Source: Hydnum rufescens UP504 (lineage: Eukaryota; Basidiomycota; Agaricomycetes; Cantharellales; Hydnaceae). Taken from it: DNA of 64,000 bases. The stretch lies in the NCBI GenBank assembly GCA_014904985.1, contig MU129134.1, positions 1 through 64,000 of the forward strand. Reading direction: 5' to 3'. Shown one piece after another: positions 1 through 11,950 of the stretch (position 1 is the stretch's first letter; every line of letters begins with the position of its first letter). The notes beneath the pieces are model-generated. The model worked only from the letters and a program-made list of their open reading frames with translations, searched no databases and was not told where the DNA came from. The position numbers and the translations under genes are program-made.

Positions 1-399
1 ACCTTTTGCTCCCTCCATGTGGGATTCAAGGTTCCAGTCATCCCAAGGCCCACATGCTGCTAATCCCCCCCAGAGCCAGTATCCCCCCCCTCCCACTACT
101 TTCCCCAGTCACAATTTCCCTGAAAGATTCTCCCAAAGGGTTTTCTTGCTATTATTTCTCACACTAATCATGATTCCTTGTTTATAATTGGTGAACCATT
201 GACTCTAGTCTCTACCGACCACTTCCCACTTTGCCCTATGCATCATATCCATTACCCCTACCATCACGTCGCATAGCCAAATAATTTTGATAGTCTTCCC
301 ACATTTCGTCTGCAATACTATCCCAAAAGTCCACTGCACACTGTCTCTCCTGCCTCAAAAGGATGAAGGAGATAACCACTCGCCACCACCATGACCTGA

Positions 400-1682
400 C
401 ACACTGGACACCGAGAGATCATCATGGTCCATGGGCACATTCGTTAGAAAGTCATTGATTTCGCTAGGATCTTCATTACAAATAAAATTGTGAACTGCAC
501 ATAGTGCTGGGACTATCTCAGACTGGGTACGTGCAGAATAACCAGGAGGGAGCTGAAGGATACGGAAGCAATGCTTCAGAACACCGAAAATTCATTCAAC
601 ACAGTTACACACACTGGAATGATGGAGGTTGAAGAGTTCTCTTGGGGTGTTAGGCCTATTAAAGAGGAGACATTAGGATCCATCATAAGACCATTAGAAT
701 TCATCCCACTTATTGTTTGACCTCTCCCATTCACAAAGATGATATCGCACTCCGTGATATGGGACCAGTAATGCATCACACAAGGGAAATACGCTGTCAC
801 CCAAATAGTAGTGGCCTCATGGTACTTCAAGATCCTTAATCTGTGCCGAATGCCATAGCATTGAATCAGAGACTGATCCTTCCCATCCCGACATTACATA
901 GATAAAGTGAAGATTGAATGTACACGCAGCGAGTACATTCTGCAACACACCTCCTTTTCTATTGTGATAACAGGCCACATCTCCAGCCATAGCACAGGCT
1001 GGAATGTGTGTTCCATCAACTGCCCCAAGGGCTCCACGTAGATAGGGAAAGAACCTGTAATTATTGATGATATCCTTCGGTATCTCAGATTGAGTTGTCG
1101 GCAGGCAGATATGGTGGCCATAGAAGGTTCCATTTGCTCCAGAAAGAGCATGTAGGATCTCGTGGAAGTATCTGAGGATGTCTCATTACTTGATTAGCTT
1201 GCATTAAGTCCACGATAAGAATTGTTGACTACACACTTGGAAATTGTATCATTACTTCACTGGAACCGTTCACCAACAAAGTGTATGGGGAGGCCTGTTG
1301 TGGAGGTATACAAGAATATTGCTATTTTCTCCTCCAATGTGACATGTTTGGAGTCGCCTAGCAAAGAGTGCTTCTGAATAGCAATTACGAGTCTTCGAAA
1401 GACGTGCTTCCGAACTCCGAGCTGGTCCTTGATCCGATCAGGATGGCCATTCAACAATTCATCAACCCATAATTTCCCAGTGAGGCGTGAAGTGTGGTAT
1501 GGCTGTTTATCGATATATTGTTTGTGATAGACCGCAACCGCTGTTGCCATACAGAAGACACCAAAGGCAGCCGTATATAGCAGCATACAGCGCCTCTTTT
1601 GAGAATACAAAGCCCCTGCATCACGCTGAATAACTGGCGCCATGGCAAGGTACAATAACCACTGTATATTGTGAATGCACAA
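400..1682 (-). pseudogene. Decayed PIF/Harbinger (HARBI1-like) transposase
   Basis: Read on the minus strand, this is a DDE nuclease of the PIF/Harbinger class found in many Agaricomycete genomes. Near 1670-1260 it has the N-terminal block with the motifs QPYHTSRLTG, LLNGHPDRIKDQLGVRKHVF, DSKHVTLEEKIAIFLY and VGERFQ. Near 1060-880 comes the first catalytic Asp block (GALGAVDGTHIPA), followed by HNRKGGVLQNVLAAC and YVMSGWEGSVSDS. Near 620-540 is a C-terminal block with FNLHHSSV and IFGVLKHCFRILQ. The blocks are in different frames, and in-frame TGA codons replace expected residues (before IFGVLK and before GHYYL), so the protein cannot be made. I found no terminal inverted repeats or target-site duplication by eye. 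The family call is firm; the end points are approximate. Confidence 0.85.
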
Positions 1683-2941
1683 AGCTGGACGAGGTATAAG
1701 TTTCGGAGATACCCGAAAGCTATAGCAAAAATGTAGAGCATGGATTTATACATCAAAGTTAGACCAAAAATTGAGCAGCCGAAGGGACCCTTAATGTATC
1801 GTGATGCCTCCGACTGCTTCCGTCGCAACGGTGGAAGGCCTGACCCCAACGGCCCTAAGATGTTTCCCCTGCAGCAGGAGCCTGGTTCCCTCAGCGGTGC
1901 GAACTCATTCATAACGTGGCGGATTCGAATCGCTGTGGGATATTTGGATAACGGGAAGATAATATGAGTAAAAGACGAATAGAGGACGAATAATTGACAC
2001 GGGAGAGACCTTCAACAAACAAGGGGAAGGATAAACTATGACGCAAGTTCACTGGAAAATTTCACCTATCGTTTGCACTCCACTGATATCCAATAACCAA
2101 CCAGCATAACGCATTGCGGAAGGGTATCCATCTCCAAAACACAGGGGAAGCCCAGGATGCAGGGCGGAAATGGTGACATAGCCGTCGATGAAGCCACATT
2201 TCCAAGTGACGAAAGCGAAATGTGATCTGTAGCTGAATGAGGCACGCGCGCAACAGTCGCACAACCCGTTCTGTAGACGCCTCGAATTGCAGGAATAAGA
2301 TGTTCTACGATACCGGCATGGGCATCTACGGATCGTCGCGACGCTCGTCTCCGCAGGCGTCAATATTTCCGAGGAAGTGATTCCCCTCAACCGGAAAGAA
2401 AATCCAATGACAGTGCCCTGTTCAGAACGCTGAAATCCTTATCGATATAGAAGAAATATAGAAGCCCCAGACTGGCCCACCGAAAAACGACCCGTACGCC
2501 ATCGAAGCAAAAGGGGTGTAGCATCCGATGCTCATAGAGGACACTCTTGCCAAGCTTGCTCGACTCGCGCCGAGCGCATGCACTCGCGGCCAGCGGATGG
2601 AACGGGAAAGCCTCTCTTAGAGAATTCGTCTTTCTGAAGGACGGGTGTGACCGGGAAATCATCACGGTCCTTTCAAGGCAGGGGCGGACGCCGCGAAAAT
2701 AATTGGTATCCCATCAGCAGCATCTGACAGTCGAGCTTCTACCCCAAAAGGCTACGTAGGTTAAAAGGTGTCCCAAAGTGCTTGAGAGAGCTGTCCTTTG
2801 AAAGGCTACAGAGTACAGAGCGAGAAAAATACTCTCACGAACCGCCCATTGCGGAGTCCTGTGGCCGGTCGCCACAGGCATGGATAAAACCGCGACAGGT
2901 TGTATCACAACTTACCTCGTTTCCCGTCTCCCAACTCAAGC
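1683..2941. other. Intergenic, no gene recognised
   Basis: Only short open frames without family resemblance are present on either strand. The part next to the Harbinger relic may belong to the element. The stretch at 2700-2941 should contain the promoter of the HNH-type gene that starts at 2942; no clear TATA box was seen. Confidence 0.4.
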
Positions 2942-4407
2942 ATGGCTTCTTACGAATACACCCCTTCTAACGAATCCCTAACTTCGGTACGGGGCGAAGA
3001 CGATACCGCTGGTGGCCCTAGTGGAGGTTTTTCTTCGGACACCAGTCAAACCTCAACTCGATCCAGTGAGTTCACTCAAGAGGTCGAGGATATCATCGGA
3101 AACTCGATCCCATTGCCTAATTTGGAGGAACAGGCTCAGAGCCTGATCAAAGAACTTGGCTCTCACCCGGTATACAATCAATTATCATATGGCGATTCAG
3201 AGATCAGGGCGAGGATCAAGCTTGATCGTATTCTCTATTCCATGCTTTTCTATGCATATGAGTGTGGCGGCGATGGCGGGAAGCGGTACACCGCTTCTGC
3301 CATTTGCGCTTGTCGACGAGAGAACAACGATGTGACCCTGGCATATCTGCAATCTCTCGCTTCAACATGGCTCTCTCATCTACTCTTCGTCTGTGAGTGG
3401 AAACTGCAGGTCGTTAGACATGCCCTGACAGCTTATGAATAGTTAAGGCGAATGGCTCTCACAAAGTGCAAATCAATTCGACGCCCTCAATAATCATGAG
3501 CCCGACAGTGGAGGATACAGCTGCACAAGTGGAAGTGGGAGCCACAGAAAACCACAAAGACAATTTCAAGACAGCGGTAAGTACACGTTAATTCATTAAA
3601 CGTCGTCGCATCCTAATTATCACACCTTAAGGTCCTAAAACGGGATGGTTATAGATGCGTAGCGACCGGCGAGGCCGATGTCGATCATCCAGGTCCACTC
3701 TCATCGGACGAAGAATTTGAATCGATTAGCACCGAGGGATGCCACATCCTCTGGGGCGCGATTGCCCTCTTGGACCAAAACAAAACTGTCTGTCTGTTGG
3801 TTGTAGCATTCGGTTCATCTCTGACAGATTTCTGGAATTACAGTACCTATCGGCATTGTCAACCTTGGATATTCTTCGCCATTACGCTTCGCTACCTGCG
3901 ATGACCATTGAGGACATCGCCTCAGTTATCAATGATCCATCGAACGGTATGACGCTCTGCGCCAATGCTCGCGATGGCTTTGACAGCTTTGCCTGGAGTC
4001 TTAAAATGGTAGACAACGTGAGTAGTCGCTCTCAAGTATGTCTCGTCCTTAACCTGAGTGACCCCATTTCTCAGACTCCGAATACGTACAGCATTGTCGT
4101 CCATCGTCCAAGGGGTCTCGGGCTTGGAAGCGTGTCTAAGCGTCGTCATTATATCACTTTCCAGGATTTTAGTGCTCGGTTTACCGAGGAATCGTCTCCC
4201 CCTCGGCAGAAGCAACGAAACACTGGATCCGGTGACGCTGGAGACAAGGCACCGCAGCCCGAGCGAGGACAGGGTATTGCTTTGCCTAATCCTCTCTTTA
4301 TTCGCATCCATTCCGCCATTGCGGGGGTTTTGCACATGAGCGGGGCTGGAGAAGAAATAGATGCAGCAATTCGCAGGGCTGGAGGGGCGCCTCCAGAGGC
4401 GTTCTAG
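2942..4407 (+). CDS. HNH-nuclease-domain protein
   Basis: The start is the ATG of MASYEYTPSNES. The N-terminal part (about 150 residues) is Ser/Thr/Glu-rich, then helical (LGSHPVYNQL, IRARIKLDRILYSMLFYA). Introns are placed at 3393-3432, 3577-3631 and 4018-4074. After the second intron comes an HNH_2-like core: VLKRDGYRCVATGEAD, GCHIL, LDILRHYASLP, then INDPSNGMTLCANARDGFDSFAW, followed by NTYSIVVHRPRG. This layout matches the HNH-domain proteins often expanded in Rhizoctonia genomes; their function is not known and a DNA-nuclease role is only inferred. The C-terminal part is Pro/Gly-rich and ends AGGAPPEAF. The frame changes once near 3785-3830 without an obvious intron, so there may be a one-base error or an unrecognised intron. 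In the C-terminal motif, Arg stands where a His is common. Confidence 0.75.
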
Positions 4408-5292
4408 TTGGGGAAGACTTTGAGACTCTGCATCTGTGGGAGAGCGTGAGGTCTCTGCAACAATTGATGGTCAACTAGAAGACGTCGCAAGTATATACCC
4501 AGGCCGGAGGAATGTATCAAGTTCATCGGTAGGCATTAACAGGCCCATTAATGGATTGGAACATGATTTAAGAATCAGGGGCGTAGCACCTGGGAGATAA
4601 AGTTGTGGACGTTTGGGAATGCATCCTGGCTGTAAGGGATTGTTTGACTTTCTTCAATGCACTCCCACACTGCCCTTGACAACCCGATGATCCATAAATA
4701 TCCGCTCAAAAGGTAGTGGCATTCCCTTGGATGCCGAACAATCGAAAGCTCAGCATTTCGGCGGTAGACATGTCCTTGATATCATCCTAACCAGTGAGCT
4801 GTACAACGTGTATCACCCTTGAACGAGTCCTACGCATAAGAACAATTCGAAACGAACATGTTTCATGAACACCTGGATTTGGTCTTGAACAGAGGGAGTT
4901 ACCTGACGCATGACTTGCGCCACCATCTCTAACGGACCCATTCTTGGGGATATGAATGAGTCTCGATCTCTGCCGACAATGATGCGGCAGAAGACTTCTC
5001 GCATTCATACGAAACTTTCGTTTACGAGGGTAACGTCGTCGACGTCACAGGCGTCACAGATAACACGACGCGAAACATGTGTGGTCCACCCCGATTCACG
5101 AAAGACAAAACCGGAAAGCATTGTAAACGAAGTGGACTTGAAGCGAGGCTAAATAGATCAATTGCAAGGCCCGGTCTGCGTTGAGATTTGATACATCTCG
5201 TGGCAAAACAGCCAAATAACAATACAACTGCAACCATGGTATCCACATTTTGTGTAGGGAAGGGAATTCGTGCAAGAGACATATTACCAGCT
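4408..5292. other. Intergenic, no gene recognised
   Basis: This lies between the convergent ends of the HNH-type gene and the minus-strand basic protein gene. Short minus-strand frames near 4813-5150 have no recognisable motif, and I see no convincing exon chain. Confidence 0.4.
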
Positions 5293-6887
5293 TCAAGGCG
5301 CCACCTCGTCGGATTCATCCATTTCTGTTTCAGCCTCACCACCACTACCACCATGTTGGGCCGCTTGCAGCCTGCGTCGCACGCGAGCCTCCGCCGATAT
5401 CCTCGCATCCAGCAACTCTTGCCAATACCTTGCATAATCTTCGTGTTCTGGTGCCGAGTTTGCAAATCTGTCTCCTGCCGCCACTCTCCCACCCTCTCCC
5501 CGGTGCACCGCATCGTGCTCTCCCTCGTCCTCATCGTCCCCAGATTCGTCGTCCTCAGGTGGATGTCCTGGACGTCGTAGAGCATAAGGGGACTCAATAG
5601 GTCCATGGCGATGATTCGATGACAGTCCTGCACGAGGGCGATACGCGTCAGAAGGAGGGCTACGAGGGATACGATGATGAGGGGGCCACGCAGTAGGGCC
5701 GGGACCATGGGCCCCGTTCCAGGGATCTTCTTCAAGACGGAGAGGTTCTTCCCCCTCCTCGTCGACATAGATTCCCCCACTGGGTGAGCCAGCGGGTGGG
5801 CCATTGGAAGGACGATACAAAGAGGAGCGAATCCGATCATGATCAGGATGGTTTTGGTGGCTAGGGCCAGCTTCGCTCGGCCCATTCGTAGGCTCAGGAC
5901 CTCTGTAAATTTCATCCATGTGATATTGTCCCCCTTCGGCTGGAAGGGGCGGAGGACGTTGATTGTGAGACATGGGAGGGTAGGGGTGCAATTCGTGAGG
6001 CCTTGCAGGGAAAGAATTAGGTTTTTCATGCACAGGGCTGAACTTCCCTTGGAGAGGATTGGGGAGGGGTGGCAGTCTGTTCCGCGGATCTTGATCCATA
6101 CCGGCATACGCAGGATGAGAAGCATATCGCTAAATTATATTTTGCAAATTAGCATGGCATATTGCGGTGGGCAGGAACCACTTACACCGTGATTCCAATG
6201 TTCAAAGGCTGAATATATCGCATGTTCAAGGGAGGGCATATCCTCCTCCTGCAAGTTATACGTTCGCATTAAAGGCTTCTTCAGAGAAGGGACGGAAGAG
6301 AGGGCAAGCAGCAGTGTATCAGCAAATATAAGGCCAGGAGGAGCCCCGAACGAAGCAGAAGCGGATCTCAGTTGTGGTGCTGGGGGTGGTATCCCATAGC
6401 CCTATATAATACGGGAAGAATATTTTAGGGGACATTTTGTAACCAAGGAAGTCAAATGACTGACATGCGCATACGGTGCATCGGGAAGGTTGGGGTGTGG
6501 ATTATTCATCTCTGCCACTCGACGGGCCTTGACCGCGGCACGATGTTTTCTTTGCCGCAGACGAGCGGCCTCTCGTACCTTCTGGCGGCGTTCATCGTCC
6601 TCGAGGCGACGCTTGGCTTCTTCGTTGGGATCAGGGATCACAGATTCGTCATCATTGCCTCTGCTCTTGGATCTAGGAGCGGCTCTGGGAGTTGGAGGAG
6701 GAAGACCATTGACAATGCGATCCCTTTCTCGCTTTCTGCGCTGCCGCTCACGGTCTCTTGCACGGCGGACTTCGACTGCCTCTGGTATGGTGGCGTTGCC
6801 CTCGGGGTCGTGGGCAACCCCACTGGCACGGGTGGCCCTGCGTTTCTTGGGGGGACTTGATTGAGGATCAGACTCTTGTTCACTCAT
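5293..6887 (-). CDS. Basic/disordered putative nuclear protein, unknown
   Basis: Three exons are read on the minus strand. Exon 1 starts at 6887 (MSEQESDPQSSPPKKRRATR) and has two strongly basic stretches: EVRRARDRERQRRKRERDRI at about residues 37-58, and REAARLRQRKHRAAVKARR at about 105-125. The first intron (6402-6464) joins to an exon reading GYGIPPPAPQL... and ending LEHAIYSAFEHWNHG. A second intron leads to RYASHPAYAGMDQDPRN. The last exon is a long low-complexity tail rich in Pro, Gly, Glu, Asp and His, with an acidic run (PPEDDESGDDEDEGE) and a final Arg/Glu-rich helix (DARISAEARVRRRLQAAQ). PPKKRR suggests nuclear import. No known domain is recognised. The basic helices recall bZIP-type DNA-binding regions but lack a clear leucine zipper. 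Confidence 0.65.
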
Positions 6888-9800
6888 GAAGGCCTAAAGT
6901 TGAGTTGTGTCAGGAGGAGTGTGACATTCCGCGTCTGCATCCGCCAGCACGTATCCATTTATAGCAATGGCACCTTGACCGCCCATCGAAAACGACCTAC
7001 CTGTCCGCTTCCCTGGACGAGACCATATCCTCCGTATCGATGTGTGAGCTCGAACTGTAACAGCTTCCTGTGACATGGTATATTCACCGGTTTCGTCACG
7101 CCACAGCTTCCCACATTTGGGGGAATGCTCTGCATTTGCCAACCTGGTTGCTTGAGCGCACACGCACTGCGAAAAGCGACAAGGCCGGCCGCATCCTTGG
7201 CTTTTTCCTGGCAGGGTCCCTTGTCTCTGGCGATCTGAAATGTATATTGTCACGCCATTACTCTGCGGACCACATGAACATGCACTCGCTCTTTTCCCGT
7301 CTCCTGTGCGCTTGACTCGAGTCCCATGTAAATAATCTGGTCTCCTCTCAGGCCCACGTCTTTCTGTCAATTGTCCATGCACTAAACCCTAATATTCGGC
7401 TATGCTGCCACTCCAAAGCACAAGACTTGGGCACACATTGCGACGTTCGATTTGTTGGATTTCCCTGAGTGACGACGAATAAAATTGCGGCACCTTGTTT
7501 CACGCGGGTTGAAGAGAAGGGGTTGACGGGGAGGTATGTGCGTTGGCGGTTCCCTGTCTGTATGTCGAAGCCTTTACAGATCGTGTTCTCCAGAGACCAT
7601 CGTTCGTCTGATTCGTTGTGCCACACTCTTGCACGGTACTAGCTAGGCATAAGGTTCACTATGATCACGCCAAGGGCCTTAGGAACTGTCACACTTTATA
7701 CTAATACTAATTAGTGCTTGCTCGAGTACACATGGACGAAGAGTGCATGTTAACACGAAGGGAGAGGAGCGCTTCAAGGGTTGAATCGTACTGCGATCCG
7801 ACTTGTTTCCCTCACCTTCGTCGTAGATAGCAATATCGCGTACGGCTTGATCGGGACGGTGCTCATGTGAGGATATCTTTTTGTCTTCAGAGTATGGTCT
7901 AATCAAAAATTCCCTTCGATGAAACTACAACTCTCATGAAGACAGCATCAGCGGTATCGATATCAACATTCCAGACCCGACGAACCCCAGGAACGACAAT
8001 TGCTGAGTATGGGGAAAGGTCCCATGGATTCCCCTTCGTTCGAGGAGCTGTCAACGAGGCTATCTTGCCGTAATGAAGTTCTCAAGGCCATCTTTACCCT
8101 GAGGGTGTACGTTTTCCCCGCTAATTGGTCTTGCCTTTGCTTCCGCCACATTGTCTGGACGTTCGTCGATGCCAAGGTGAACAGCCATCTCTTCTTCCAC
8201 GAGACACATGCTTCATTGTTATCTTTATCTCATCTCCAGCCCGGTACTGCACGAATTGCTATCCTGAACCCATGGTTGGAACGAGATGCATTGAGTGTGT
8301 TTGTTTCTAAGCTGTCCAATAATATTATTCCCCTTGATTGGAGCCTTATCTAGTGCCTTCGACACACGTGCGTCCAACATCTTTTCCCCCGAGCCCAGCC
8401 GCTCGACTATTAATCCCATTTTCTCTGGCCCACCAACTTTGGAACAATCCGAACGGGACCCGAACCCCGAGATCTCCAAGGTCACTGTCTATTAACTTGA
8501 GAGGCTATTTGACCATGATGCTTCATTCGATGTAGAAACCGTGTCGCATAAGGTGCGTCTCATTAGCCGCAAGAATCAGGATACAGTATCTGTTCAATAA
8601 GCCTCTGTTGCTGCTTTATTAATAACGTCGCTGGCCAAATTTATTCTATTTATGTTGGAAAGGGTGATATGGCTCGAATACCACTGGCCCACTGGCGTTG
8701 TGACCCCTGCATCTCTGAGGTGAACCCTTTCCCCTTCTTAATCGCATCCAGCTTCAGTATCGGAATGAAATCGACGGTCATCCCCCGCCTCGAAGACGCG
8801 ACTGCACAAGGCCTCATGCAGGATCCCAGCTGCCACACAGGACTTATCTACCTTTGAGAACTGTCGGTACGGGCAGATCCGTTCAGCTCGTTCCAAGTCC
8901 CGCAACGGGATACCTTGACTTGATCGAATCGGTGATTGGAACGACGACGTCTGTCATCGTAGAATCCCGCGATATAGATACGATCGAATATACAGATGCC
9001 ACATGGACATTACGGTCGGGGTTTAGCAGACTGCATCCAACGGGCTACCGGTCATCAAGCCCTTGATTCTTTTATTTTGGTTGACGGTTTCCTGTAGATT
9101 TTCCAAGTTACGATCGCCTCAACGCACAAGATTAATCACGGCCACGACCAGCGAAACAGACCCATACCGTCTTGCCTAAATGGACTGAGGGATCGAAAGT
9201 AAATGACAAAGGAGCCTTACCCACACCCGCCGGTCCGGTGAGCATGCTGGTTTCTGGACTTCTGCATGTTTATAAGAATACTGAAAAGTATGGTGCATAC
9301 GAATATATTCGGCACAAACCCAAAGGCGAGAGACTAGGACGGGATCAATACCGATAGTTAGGGGTAGCAACGTCCTCAACCTCGTCGGTTCCATTCACGT
9401 TACCCTCATTCAAATGGTCCTCATTGTCCTGATTATTATCCTCAAACTTAGCTTTTGCACTTAGTCGGTTGGGATTTGCGGCCCCTGTGTTTCCTCACAC
9501 CCTTTATGGTCTGAGCACAAAATCTCTCATGTGGGGGAGGATAACAGAGGCAGTTGTGGATGATTCTGAGATTTCCGACTTGGCCCAGTCGGAGTTCGCC
9601 GAAATTTCACAAATGGAGCAATGTTACGCACCCAGTTCACAACATTTTGGGTACTTCGAACCCATGTTCTGACTGCCAGTGAATCGTTCTATGTGGTTGA
9701 AATTTCGAGCAGTGCTGGGAGGAAATGCCGAAGTTTTCCCGGTGGGAGCGTAGTGGCTCCCAACCTGAGCGACAGGGACGGAGTTCCTGCTAACCATCAA

Positions 9801-10328
9801 GCCGCACTTCGAAAGCCTCCAAGGTCCCTGCACCATACGGCGATTCTCACACTCAATCACCCTATCCACCTCCAACTTCGCAGTTTCATCAGCGATACGC
9901 CTCCATAGTCCATACCAGGCACTAGTTCGGTCTTCAAAAATCAAGTGACGTGTCTCAAACAAGAATGAGGCAATCCAAATAGGTTGTATTTTTTCACCAT
10001 CCTATCTTTCGATTCCAAGCTTCGGGCCGCCGCACTACCGGGGGGGCGATCCGGCCGATCTGCGGGATCAATCACCCAAGCCGTAGAAGACATCTAATGC
10101 AGCCCGCAGTGAGAATAATCATGACTCAATAGATCCCAATGGGCATCTATCAAGGCCTAGGTCATAAGATTACTTAGATAGGGGTACAAGCCAGCAATGA
10201 GTGATGGTGTAGGGTATGACAAATGAACCAACAGCAAGGGCGAGGTAAAGGGGCTACAAACGAATGAAATAACATCTGGGCGAAGGGAGAGCGCAATATC
10301 CAAATGGGTTAAGATTCACCCGAACAGA
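6888..10328. other. Long intergenic/degenerate stretch
   Basis: This is about 3.4 kb with many short open frames on both strands, none with family motifs. A possible plus-strand exon chain lies around 7936-8500: a run reading SFEELSTRLSCRNEVLKAIF, then intron-like GT...AG segments and a run reading HETHASLLSLSHLQPGTARI. I cannot assign it, and it may be decayed. A 112-residue minus-strand frame at 9624-9962 is equally anonymous. The end near 10328 is downstream of the PKA gene. Confidence 0.35.
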
Positions 10329-11849
10329 TTAGAAGTCTAAGAACTGCCAGCCATCCGGATCAGTCTGCAGTTCTGGAGGTAGGGACGCAGATGGGAACAA
10401 GCCCGGTAGATCTGCGGGATTAGGGAATGGGAGAGATGTAAAGTTGCGAGTATCTGAGCCGGAAGTCACTTGTGGTATCAACGGTGCCTAAAGGGCGAGT
10501 GAGGGTGATTATTGGCACGAATAGGGTGTTTGAAATAGCACAGGGCAAATGATAATCTTACCGGGATTTTCCCATTTTCCAAAGCAACCCAATCAACACC
10601 CTCAAACCAGGTATGTCGGAGGACATCATCCGCTCCGCGTGCCAAATTTCCAAGTCGTTTGCTCCGGTCCGGATTCAGGAACGCTTGAATGAACTCCTTG
10701 CTGGCGATATCGAGCTCCTGAGGCCAATAGACCTTCCCTTTGACTATTTTTTGATATATACCGAAGGGATTCTCGTCAAAGAAAGGGGGGTATCCCACGA
10801 GCATCTCGTATGTCAAGATTCCGCAGGCCCACCAATCCACTGCCTTCGAATGCCCCTTCTGCTCGATGATCTCGGGAGCGAGATATTCAGGGGTGCCACA
10901 CAATGTCCTTCCGTTGAAAGATGAGTGCGCACATCAGGGGTTTTAAAGAAAGTCCCGACTGACCATGTACGATCATCTACAACCTTTGCGAATCCGAAAT
11001 CTGTGATACGAAGGTACCCGCGATGATCCAGGAGGAGATTTTCAGGCTTGAGGTCACGGTATATAATATTATAGCTGTGGAGGTATCGAAGGGCAAGAAC
11101 GATACCGCCCAGGTAAAAGCGTGTTACATCCGGAGTGAACCGCCCAGCGCGTCGGAGGTGCGAAAAAAGCTCTCCACCAGGGACGTAGGAAAGCAGCATG
11201 TATACATTCAGGTGGTCTTGAAATGTGGCGTAGAGGTCGACGATAAATGGATGTTGGATACGTGCAAGGATGTTTCTTTCCGCATTCACATGCTTGACCT
11301 GCTTTAACTTTACAACTTCTGTCTTGCGAAGTATTTTCATTGCGAAGTGCTGTACGGTGTCTGGCCGGTGATGTGGTGAGTCGGCGTGAAGGCACACGAG
11401 GAGCACGCGACCGAACGTCCCAGTCCCTATAGAAGATGTAAAAAAAAAAAAACAGCGCAGGAGAGTAAAAGGCCCAAGAGCTTACCAAGAGTCTTTATTA
11501 CATGAAAATCGCTCAGCAAGAGCGGTTGGCGGGGATCTTTTACATATATATGTTCCAGTGGTAACGGCAGAGCGACGTGCGGAGGAATCTCCTCTTCCTC
11601 ATCGGTCAATTCCACGTCCTCATTCTCTTCGGTTCCAATACTACCAATAAATATAGGGTCCCCCTCAGATTCGTTTGTTGCAGTGGATGGGCCAGTAGCG
11701 TCCAATTCTCCATCGAAAGCCGCCGGCATCTCGTCAGGGGCTAGCGACGAGATCTGAGAGCCGTCAAAAGACAGGCGCGGACCCTCTGTGTGAGGAGAGG
11801 GATAAAAAGAGGATGGATCGACAACATCAGCCTTGTCGTTGTACGCCAT
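10329..11849 (-). CDS. cAMP-dependent protein kinase catalytic subunit (PKA)
   Basis: This AGC-family Ser/Thr kinase is the effector of cAMP signalling, held inactive by a PKA regulatory subunit. It has four exons. The first (11849-11486) encodes a 120-residue acidic, disordered leader ending LSDFHVIKTL. It joins at 11426 to the glycine loop GTGTFGRV, then AMKILRK (ATP Lys), HVNAERNIL, the catalytic loop YRDLKPENLLLD and DFGFAKVVDD. The third exon starts at 10907: the activation segment WTLCGTPEYLAPEI carries the expected PDK1-site Thr, followed by DWWACGILTYEMLVGYPPFF. The fourth exon supplies the AGC tail DTRNFTSLPFPNP and the terminal hydrophobic motif FLDF. All catalytic residues are present. 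Length and motif order fit fungal PKA-C; only the acidic leader is unusual. The SSF1 stop lies about 100 bp upstream on the same strand. Confidence 0.95.
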
Positions 11850-11950
11850 GGAAACCAGCTTTCGACGATGACGGGCGGATGCTTGGCACCCGGCAACTTC
11901 CTTAAATTACTTGGCCAAACAAAAGAGAGAGTGCAATTCACTACGAAATT

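Noticed and set aside
1451..1912. 153-codon minus-strand frame over the Harbinger relic
   Set aside because: Another frame in the same DNA gives the clear transposase motifs; this is a shadow.
4787..5152. Short minus-strand frames reading VFCRIIVGRDRDSFISP
   Set aside because: Looked like a possible exon, but no continuation, start or family match could be found.
5022..6125. 367-codon minus-strand open frame, among the longest in the window
   Set aside because: It overlaps, in another frame of the same strand, the 3' exon of the basic/disordered protein gene. Its composition (Met, Cys, Leu, Thr-rich without pattern) is typical of a shadow frame, while the alternative frame has coherent Pro/Glu/His-rich composition and clean splice joins.
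9624..9962. 112-codon minus-strand frame considered as a retrotransposon gag/RT remnant
   Set aside because: No zinc knuckle, protease or reverse-transcriptase motif, and no LTR-like repeats nearby.
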